The position numbers and the translations under genes are program-made. From Paragordius varius (taxonomy: Eukaryota > Nematomorpha), in NCBI GenBank assembly GCA_964247055.1, contig OZ176053.1:14074001-14138000 (forward strand): a stretch of 64,000 nucleotides of DNA, in the 5' to 3' direction. Shown here in pieces: positions 55,101 through 64,000 of the stretch; within the stretch, counting starts at the first letter, position 1; every line of letters begins with the position of its first letter. The notes under the pieces are model-generated. The model was not told the origin of the DNA. It did not search any database and worked only from the letters and a program-made list of their open reading frames with translations.

Positions 55101-55638
55101 CATAAAAATTATATTTATACTCCGATCTCGAAAATATTTGGGGTGATGATGGAACTACCATAGGGCTACCCAAAAAAAATTATGGTGACATAACCTGATC
55201 AAATTTGGATTTTAGGTAGCCATTTTTATTTTTAAAATCGTATAAAATAAATTTTTTAAATATTTAAAAAATTCATAAAAATTATATTTATACTCCGATC
55301 TCGAAAATATTTGGGGTGATGATGGAACTACCATAGGGCTACCCAAAAAAAATTATGGCGACATCACCTGATCAAATCTGGATTTTAGGTAGCCATTTTT
55401 ATTTTTAAAATCGTATAAAATAAACATTTTAAATATTTAAAAAATTCATAAAAATTATATTTATACTCCGATCTCGAAAATATTTGGGGTGATGATGGAA
55501 CTACCATAGGGCTACCTAAAAAAATTATGGTGACATAACCTGATCAAATTTGGATTTTAGGTTGCCATTTTTATTTTTAAAATCGTATAAAATAAATTTT
55601 TTAAATATTTAAAAAATTCAAAAAAATTTCATTTATAC
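52181..55638 (+). repeat. Rearranged pieces of the 19-monomer HOR
   Basis: From 52181 the order is hybrid, j, c, d, e, e, f, k, then three units with GGCGACCTCACC or TTTTTCAAATCG, then a nine-monomer block (54083-55638) matching 42154-43709. Both nine-monomer blocks are 1556 bp and are in the order f-like, g, h, i, j, c, d, e, f'; the first monomer of the 54083 copy has ordinary CTACCC and AGGTAG. The adjacent monomers 52872-53044 and 53045-53217 look identical, a single-monomer duplication. Confidence 0.87.
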
Positions 55639-58600
55639 TCCGATCTCGAAAATATTTGGGGTGATGATGGAACTACCATAGGGCTACCCAAAAAAAATTA
55701 TGGTGACATCACCTGATCAGATTGGGATTTTAGGTAGCCATTTTTATTTTTAATATCGTATAAAATAAATTTTTTAAATATTTAAAAAATTCATAAAAAT
55801 TACATTTATACTCCGATCTCGAAAATATTTGGGGTGATGATGGAACTACCATAGGGCTACCCAAAAAAAATTATGGTGACATCACCTGATCAAATTTGGA
55901 TTTTAGGTAGCCATTTTTATTTTTAAAATCGTATAAAATAAATTTTTTAAATATTTAAAAAATTCATAAAAATTATATTTATACTCCGATCTCGAAAATA
56001 TTTGGGGTGATGATGGAACTACCATAGGGCTACCCAAAAAAAATTATGGCGACATCACCTGATCAAATTTGGATTTTAGTTAGCCATTTTTATTTTTAAA
56101 ATCGTATAAAATAAATTTTTTAAATATTTAAAAAATTCAAAAAATTACATTTATACTCCGATCTCGACAATATTTGGGGTGATGATGGAATTACCATAGG
56201 GCTACCCAAAAAAAATTATGGTGACATCACCTGATCAAATTTGGATTTTAGGTAGCCATTTTTATTTTTAAAATCGTATAAAATAAATTTTTTAAATATT
56301 TAAAAAATTCAAAAAAATTACATTTATACTCCGATCTCGACAATATTTGGGGTGGTGATGGAATTACCATAGGGCTACCCAAAAAAAATTATGGTGACAT
56401 CACCTGATCAAATCTGGATTTTAGGTAGCCATTTCTATTTTTAAAATCGTATAAAATAAATTTTTTAAATATTTAAAAAATTCAAAAAATTACATTTATA
56501 CTCCGATCTCGAAATTATTTGGGGTGATGATGGAATTACCATAGGGCTACCCAAAAAAAATTATGGCGACATCACCTGATCAAATCTGGATTTTAGGTAG
56601 CCATTTTTATTTTTAAAATCGTATAAAATAAATTTTTTAAATATTTAAAAAATTCATAAAAATTACATTTATACTCCGATCTCGAAAATATTTGGGGTGA
56701 TGATGGAACTACCATAGGCTAACCAAAAAAATTATGGTGACATCACCTGATCAAATTTGGATTTTAGGTAGCCATTTTTATTTTTAAAATCGTATAAAAT
56801 AAACTTTTTAAATATTTAAAAAATTCATAAAAATTATATTTATACTCCGATCTCGAAAATATTTGGGGTGATGATGGAACTACCATAGAGCTACCCAAAA
56901 AAAATTATGGTGACATAACCTGATCAAATTTGGATTTTAGGTAGCCATTTTTATTTTTAAAATCGTATAAAATAAATTTTTTAAATATTTAAAAACTTCA
57001 TAAAAATTACATTTATACTCCGATCTCGAAAATATTTGGGGTGATGATGGAACTACCATAGGGCTACCCAAAAAAAATTATGGCGACATCACCTGATCAA
57101 ATCTGGATTTTAGGTAGCCATTTTTATTTTTAAAATCGTATAAAATAAATTTTTTAAATATTTAAAAAATTCATAAATATTACATTTATAGTCCGATCCC
57201 AAAGTATTTGGGGTGAAGATGGAACTACCATAGGGCTACCCAAAAAAAATTATGGCGACATCACCTGATCAAATCTGGATTTTAGGTAGCCATTTATATT
57301 TTTAAAATCGTATAAAATAAATTTATTAAATATTTAAAAAATTCAAAAAAATTACATTTATACTCCGATCTCGACAATATTTGGGGTGATGATGGAATTA
57401 CCATAGTGCTACCCAAAAAAAATTATGGTGACATCACCTGATCAAATTTGGATTTTAGGTAGCCATTTTTATTTTTAATATCGTATAAAATAAATTTTTT
57501 AAATATTTAAAAAATTCATAAAAATTACATTTATACTCCGATCTCGACAATATTTGGGGTGATGATGGAATTACCATAGGGCTACCCAAAAAAAATTATG
57601 GTGACATCACCTGATCAAATTTGGATTTTAGGTAGCCATTTTTATTTTTAAAATCGTATAAAATAAATTTTTTAAATATTTAAAAAATTCAAAAAAATTA
57701 CATTTATACTCCGATCTCGACAATATTTGGGGTGATGATGGAATTACCTTAGGGCTACCCAAAAAAAATTATGGTGACATCACCTGATCAAATTTGGATT
57801 TTAGGTAGCCATTTTTATTTTTAAAATCGTATAAAATAAATTTTTTAAATATTTAAAAAATTCATAAAAATTATATTTATACTCCGATCTCGAAAATATT
57901 TGGGGTGATAATGGAACTACCATAGGGCTACCCAAAAAAAATTATGGCGACATCACCTGATCAAATCTGGATTTTAGGTAGCCATTTTTATTTTTAAAAT
58001 CGTATAAAATAAATTTTTTAAATATTTAAAAAATTCATAAATATTACATTTATAGTCCGATCCCAAAGTATTTGGGGTGAAGATGGAACTACCATTGGGC
58101 TACGCAAAAAAAATTATGGCGACATCACCTGATCAAATTTGGATTTTAGGTAGCCATTTTTATTTTTCAAATCGTATAAAATAAATTTTTTAAATATTTA
58201 AAAAATTCATAAAAATTACATTTATACTCCGATCTCGAAAATATTTGGGGTGATGATGGAACTACCATAGGGCTACCCAAAAAAAATTATGGTGACATAA
58301 CCTGATCAAATTTGGATTTTAGGTAGCCATTTTTATTTTTAAAATCGTATAAAATAAATTTTTTAAATATTTAAAAACTTCAAAAAAATTACATTTATAC
58401 TCCGATCTCGACACTATTTGGGGTGATGATGGAATTACCTTAGGGCTACCCAAAAAAAATTATGGTGACATCACCTGATCAAATTTGGATTTTAAGTAGC
58501 CATTTTTATTTTTAATATCGTATAAAAAAAATTTTTTAAATATTTAAAAAATTCATAAAAATTACATTTATACTCCGATCTCGACAATATTTGGGGTGAT

Positions 58601-61600
58601 GATGGAACTACCATAGGGCTACCCAAAAAAAATTATGGTGACATCACCTGATCAGATTTGGATTTTAGGTAGCCATTTTTATTTTTAATATCGTATAAAA
58701 TAAATTTTTTAAATATTTAAAAAATTCATAAAAATTACATTTATACTCCGATCTCGAAAATATTTGGGGTGATGATGGAACTACCATAGGGCTACCCAAA
58801 AAAAATTATGGTGACATCACCTGATCAAATTTGGATTTTAGGTAGCCATTTTTATTTTTAAAATCGTATAAAATAAATTTTTTAAATATTTAAAAAATTC
58901 ATAAAAATTACATTTATACTCCGATCTCGAAAATATTTGGGGTGATGATGGAACTACCATAGGGCTACCCAAAAAAAATTATGGTGACATCACCTGATCA
59001 AATTTGGATTTTAGGTAGCCATTTTTATTTTTAAAATCGTATAAAATAAATTTTTTAAATATTTAAAAAATTCATAAAAATTACATTTATACTCCGATCT
59101 CGAAAATATTTGGGGTGATGATGGAACTACCATAGGGCTACCCAAAAAAATTATGGTGACATCACCTGATCAAATTTGGATTTTAGGTAGCCATTTTTAT
59201 TTTTAAAATCGTATAAAATAAATTTTTTAAATATTTAAAAAATTCATAAAAATTATATTTATACTCCGATCTCGAAAATATTTGGGGTCATGATGGAACT
59301 ACCATAGGGCTACCCAAAAAAAATTATGGCGACATCACCTGATCAAATTTGGATTTTAGTTAGCCATTTTTATTTTTAAAATCGTATAAAATAAATTTTT
59401 TAAATATTTAAAAAATTCAAAAAATTACATTTATACTCCGATCTCGACAATATTTGGGGTGATGATGGAATTACCATAGGGCTACCCAAAAAAAAATTAT
59501 GGTGACATCACCTGATCAAATTTGGATTTTAGGTAGCCATTTTTATTTTTAAAATCGTATAAAATAAATTTTTTAAATATTTAAAAAATTCAAAAAAATT
59601 ACATTTATACTCCGATCTCGACAATATTTGGGGTGATGATGGAATTACCTTAGGGCTACCTAAAAAAAATTATGGTGACATCACCTGATCAAATTTGGAT
59701 TTTAGGTAGCCATTTTTATTTTTAAAATCGTATAAAATAAATTTTTTAAATATTTAAAAAATTCATAAAAATTATATTTATACTCCGATCTCGAAAATAT
59801 TTGGGGTGATAATGGAACTACCATAGGGCTACCCAAAAAAAATTATGGCGACATCACCTGATCAAATCTGGATTTTAGGTAGCCATTTTTATTTTTCAAA
59901 TCGTATAAAATAAATTTTTTAAATATTTAAAAAATTCATAAAAATTACATTTATACTCCGATCTCGAAAATATTTGGGGTGATGATGGAACTACCATAGG
60001 GTTACCCAAAAAAAATTATGGTGACATAACCTGATCAAATTTGGATTTTAGGTAGCCATTTTTATTTTTAAAATCGTATAAAATAAATTTTTTAAATATT
60101 TAAAAACTTCAAAAAAATTACATTTATACTCCGATCTCGACAATATTTGGGGTGATGATGGAATTACCTTAGGGCTACCCAAAAAAAATTATGGTGACAT
60201 CACCTGATCAAATTTGGATTTTAAGTAGCCATTTTTATTTTTAATATCGTATAAAATAAATTTTTTAAATATTTAAAAAATTCATAAAAATTACATTTAT
60301 ACTCCGATCTCGACAATATTTGGGGTGATGATGGAACTACCATAGGGCTACCCAAAAAAATTATGGTGACATCACCTGATCAGATTTGGATTTTAGGTAG
60401 CCATTTTTATTTTTAATATCGTATAAAATAAATTTTTTAAATATTTAAAAAATTCATAAAAATTACATTTATACTCCGATCTCGAAAATATTTGGGGTGA
60501 TGATGGAACTACCATAGGGCTACCCAAAAAAAATTATGGTGACATCACCTGATCAAATTTGGATTTTAGGTAGCCATTTTTATTTTTAAAATCGTATAAA
60601 ATAAATTTTTTAAATATTTAAAAAATTCATAAAAATTACATTTATACTCCGATCTCGAAAATATTTGGGGTGATGATGGAACTACCATAGGGCTACCCAA
60701 AAAAAATTATGGTGACATCACCTGATCAAATTTGGATTTTAGGTAGCCATTTTTATTTTTAAAATCGTATAAAATAAATTTTTTAAATATTTAAAAAATT
60801 CATAAAAATTACATTTATACTCCGATCTCGAAAATATTTGGGGTGATGATGGAACTACCATAGGGCTACCCAAAAAAATTATGGTGACATCACCTGATCA
60901 AATTTGGATTTTAGGTAGCCATTTTTATTTTTAAAATCGTATAAAATAAATTTTTTAAATATTTAAAAAATTCATAAAAATTATATTTATACTCCGATCT
61001 CGAAAATATTTGGGGTGATGATGGAACTACCATAGGGCTACCCAAAAAAAATTATGGCGACATCACCTGATCAAATCTGGATTTTAGGTAGCCATTTTTA
61101 TTTTTAAAATCGTATAAAATAAATTTTTTAAATATTTAAAAAATTCAAAAAAATTACATTTATACTCCGATCTCGACAATATTTGGGGTGATGATGGAAT
61201 TACCTTAGGGCTACCCAAAAAAAATTATGGTGACATCACCTGATCAAATTTGGATTTTAAGTAGCCATTTTTATTTTTAATATCGTATAAAATAAATTTT
61301 TTAAATATTTAAAAAATTCATAAAAATTACATTTATACTCCGATCTCGACAATATTTGGGGTGATGATGGAACTACCATAGGGCTACCCAAAAAAAATTA
61401 TGGCGACATCACCTGATCAAATCTGGATTTTAGGTAGCCATTTTTATTTTTAAAATCGTATAAAATAAATTTTTTAAATATTTAAAAAATTCAAAAAATT
61501 ACATTTATACTCCGATCTCGACAATATTTGGGGTGATGATGGAATTACCATAGGGCTACCCAAAAAAAAATTATGGTGACATCACCTGATCAAATTTGGA

Positions 61601-63760
61601 TTTTAGGTAGCCATTTTTATTTTTAAAATCGTATAAAATAAATTTTTTAAATATTTAAAAAATTCATAAAAATTATATTTATACTCCGATCTCGAAAATA
61701 TTTGGGGTGATGATGGAACTACCATAGGGCTACCCAAAAAAAATTATGGCGACATCACCTGATCAAATTTGGATTTTAGTTAGCCATTTTTATTTTTAAA
61801 ATCGTATAAAATAAATTTTTTAAATATTTAAAAAATTCAAAAAATTACATTTATACTCCGATCTCGACAATATTTGGGGTGATGATGGAATTACCATAGG
61901 GCTACCCAAAAAAAAATTATGGTGACATCACCTGATCAAATTTGGATTTTAGGTAGCCATTTTTATTTTTAAAATCGTATAAAATAAATTTTTTAAATAT
62001 TTAAAAAATTCAAAAAAATTACATTTATACTCCGATCTCGACAATATTTGGGGTGATGATGGAATTACCATAGGGCTACCCAAAAAAAATTATGGTGACA
62101 TCACCTGATCAAATTTGGATTTTAGGTAGCCATTTTTATTTTTAAAATCGTATAAAATAAATTTTTTAAATATTTAAAAAATTCAAAAAAATTACATTTA
62201 TACTCCGATCTCGACAATATTTGGGGTGATGATGGAATTACCTTAGGGCTACCCAAAAAAAATTATGGTGACATCACCTGATCAAATTTGGATTTTAAGT
62301 AGCCATTTTTATTTTTAATATCGTATAAAATAAATTTTTTAAATATTTAAACAATTCATAAAAATTACATTTATACTCCGATCTCGACAATATTTGGGGT
62401 GATGATGGAATTACCATAGGGCTACCCAAAAAAAATTATGGTGACATCACCTGATCAAATTTGGATTTTAGGTAGCTATTTTTATTTTTAAAATAGTATA
62501 AAATAAATTTTTTAAATATTTAAAAAATTCATAAAAATTACATTTATACTCCGATCTCGAAAATATTTGGGGTGATGATGGAACTACCATAGGGCTACCC
62601 AAAAAAAATTATGGTGACATCACCTGATCAAATTTGGATTTTAGGTAGCCATTTTTATTTTTAAAATCGTATAAAATAAATTTTTTAAATATTTAAAAAA
62701 TTCATAAAAATTACATTTATACTCCGATCTCGAAAATATTTGGGGTGATGATGGAACTACCATAGGGCTACCCAAAAAAAATTATGGTGACATCACCTGA
62801 TCAAATTTGGATTTTAGGTAGCCATTTTTATTTTTAAAATCGTATAAAATAAATTTTTTAAATATTAAAAAAATTCATAAAAATTATATTTATACTCCGA
62901 TCTCGAAAATATTTGGGGTGATGATGGAACTACCATAGGGCTACCCAAAAAAAATTATGGCGACATCACCTGATCAAATCTGGATTTTAGGTAGCCATTT
63001 TTATTTTTAAAATCGTATAAAATAAATTTTTTAAATATTTAAAAAATTCAAAAAAATTACATTTATACTCCGATCTCGACAATATTTGGGGTGATGATGG
63101 AATTACCATAGGGCTACCCAAAAAAAATTATGGTGACATCACCTGATCAAATTTGGATTTTAGGTAGCCATTTTTATTTTTAATATCGTATAAAATAAAT
63201 TTTTTAAATATTTAAAAAATTCATAAAAATTACATTTATACTCCGATCTCGACAATATTTGGGGTGATGATGGAATTACCATAGGGCTACCCAAAAAAAA
63301 TTATGGTGACATCACCTGATCAAATTTGGATTTTAGGTAGCCATTTTTATTTTTAAAATCGTATAAAACAAATTTTTTAAATATTTAAAAAATTCAAAAA
63401 AATTACATTTATACTCCGATCTCGACAATATTTGGGGTGATGATGGAACTACCATAGGGCTACCCAAAAAAAATTATGGCGACATCACCTGACCAAATCT
63501 GGATTTTAAGTAGCCATTTTTATTTTTAATATCGTATAAAATAAATTTTTTAAATATTTAAAAAATTCATAAAAATTACATTTATACTCCGATCTCGAAA
63601 ATATTTGGGGTGATGATGGAACTACCATAGGGCTACCCAAAAAAAATTATGGTGACATAACCTGATCAAATTTGGATTTTAGGTAGCCATTTTTATTTTT
63701 AAAATCGTATAAAATAAACTTTTTAAATATTTAAAAAATTCATAAAAATTACATTTATAC
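55639..63760 (+). repeat. Mixed monomers with 7- to 11-monomer duplications
   Basis: Related stretches are recognisable but edited. Units with TTAGTTAGCC and GGCGACATC lie near 56080, 59355 and 61776, each followed by AATTACCATAGGG units with a CAAAAAATT or CAAAAAAATT tail. The stretch from 57883 (GATAATGG) to about 59440 recurs from 59784 with one monomer fewer. AGTCCGATCCCAAAGTATT monomers lie at 57192 and 58056. Nine-A tracts (CCAAAAAAAAATT) are found near 59490, 61562 and 61905. Scattered private changes such as GGGGTGGTGATGG (near 56353) and AAAATAGTATAA (near 62490) are more common than in 40771-52180. Confidence 0.85.
59784..59957 (+). repeat. Fused monomer (product of in-register exchange)
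   Basis: This unit has the GATAATGG head and TCTGG of the monomer starting at 57883 but the TTTTTCAAATCG of the next monomer (starting 58056). The distance from GATAATGG to TTTTTCAAA is 261 bp in the earlier copy and 89 bp here, a difference of 172 bp, exactly one monomer. The junction lies between TCTGG and TTTTTCAAA. A one-monomer deletion by unequal exchange, in register, explains it; the reverse (an expansion) is less likely because the fused unit would have to split cleanly. Confidence 0.85.
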
Positions 63761-63919
63761 TCCGATCTCGAAAATATTTGGGGTGATGATGGAACTACCA
63801 TAGGGCTACAAAAATTATGGCGACATCACCTGATCAAATTTGGATTTTAGGAAGCCATTTTAAAATCGTATAAAATAAATTTTTTAAATTTAAAAAATTC
63901 ATAAAAATTAAATTTATAG
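63761..63919 (+). repeat. 159-bp damaged monomer near the right edge
   Basis: Three separate short losses are present: GGGCTACAAAAATTATGG instead of the CCC plus A8 form, GCCATTTTAAAATCG instead of the longer T tract, and TTTTTTAAATTTAAAAAA instead of the palindrome with its TAT centre. It also has AGGAAGCC and AAATTAAATTTATAG. No other monomer in the window has so many lesions. Confidence 0.9.
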
Positions 63920-64000
63920 TCCGATCCCCAAAATATTTGGGGTGATGATGGAACTACCATAGGGCTACCCAAAATAAATTATGGTGACATCACATTGATC
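63920..64000 (+). repeat. Final partial monomer
   Basis: It begins with the AGTCCGATCCCC head and includes CCCAAAATAAATTATGG. The window ends at GACATCACATTGATC, where one base is inserted relative to CACCTGATC or CACATGATC. Confidence 0.9.

Larger units (their letters stand above)
1..64000 (+). repeat. Satellite DNA array, ~173-bp monomer, ~370 copies
   Basis: The entire window is a head-to-tail tandem array with no interruption and no inversion. The landmark TCCGAT recurs at 5, 178, 351, 524 and on to 63920, almost always 172-173 bp apart. Most copies differ from one another at only a few positions, and the differences are shared in sets, so monomer subtypes exist. GC content is about 26%. 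Unit length near one nucleosome plus linker, high copy number and higher-order repeats are typical of eukaryotic centromeric or heterochromatic satellites; assignment to a centromere is inference. No coding region, RNA gene or transposon was seen on either strand. The family is not one I recognise, and it is not alpha satellite. Confidence 0.99.

Noticed and set aside
1-64000. CRISPR array
   Set aside because: The repeats are contiguous and about 173 bp long. There are no unique spacers and no associated genes.
1-64000. Transposon, LTR or LINE origin of the array
   Set aside because: No terminal repeats, target-site duplications, coding remnants or unit of transposon length were seen. An origin from a transposon cannot be excluded but nothing supports it.
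1-64000. tRNA, rRNA or other structured RNA genes
   Set aside because: No cloverleaf, A/B-box pair or rRNA-like segment was recognised. The dyads present are part of the satellite unit.
1-64000. A hidden gene cluster or unusual biological system in the window
   Set aside because: Every stretch read falls into the same repeat. The largest departures from it are deletions of about 32 bp, leaving no room for unique sequence.

Overview
The whole 64 kb window is one uninterrupted tandem array of an AT-rich satellite repeat. The unit is about 173 bp and every copy is head to tail on the + strand. Taking TCCGAT as the unit start, copies begin at 5, 178, 351, 524 and so on to 63920, which gives about 370 monomers. 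I found no protein-coding gene, RNA gene, transposon or unique sequence on either strand. The array runs off the left edge of the window and probably off the right edge too. A canonical monomer (15538-15710) is about 26% GC and has two halves: the first ~100 bp is about 39% GC, the last ~73 bp about 8% GC.

This is almost certainly a eukaryotic chromosome, in a centromeric, pericentromeric or subtelomeric heterochromatin block. The reasons are a nucleosome-sized unit, hundreds of homogenised copies, and nested higher-order repeats (HORs). The sequence is not primate alpha satellite, despite the similar unit length, and I do not recognise the family. Species and chromosomal position cannot be read from the window.

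The information lies in how monomer variants are ordered. Linked variants define subtypes: head CTCGACAAT, CTCGAAAAT, CTAGTAAAAA, CCGCAAAAT or AGTCCGATCCCC; GGAATTACC or GGAACTACC; GGTGACATC or GGCGACATC; CATCACC or CATAACC; TTTGG or TCTGG; AGGTAG, AAGTAG, AGGAAG or AGGTTG; AAAATCG or AATATCG. Layout by subtype order: 1-2596 mixed; 2597-8119 and 8980-15021 two edited copies of a ~5.5-6 kb superblock; 15022-18646 canonical monomers with an 11-monomer-spaced duplication; 18647-21855 mixed, with two 142-bp monomers; 21856-23412 a trimer repeated three times at 519 bp; 23413-26685 mixed; 26686-29416 a 3-4-4-5 monomer HOR; 29417-34042 mixed; 34043-35424 a tandem tetramer; 35425-37486 mixed; 37487-40943 a 6-7-7 monomer HOR; 40771-49759 a near-identical 26-monomer (4.495 kb) tandem duplication containing a 19-monomer (3.285 kb) HOR, whose third copy runs to 52180; 52181-55638 rearranged pieces of that HOR; 55639-63760 further 7- to 11-monomer duplications; 63761-64000 noticeably more damaged monomers, perhaps near an array edge.

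The pattern fits repeated unequal exchange or local amplification at many scales, with one monomer fusion readable directly. No gene-based system is present; what deserves attention is the HOR architecture and the conserved dyad symmetries inside the monomer. Monomer starts were located by reading. Identity statements are by eye, not from an alignment.
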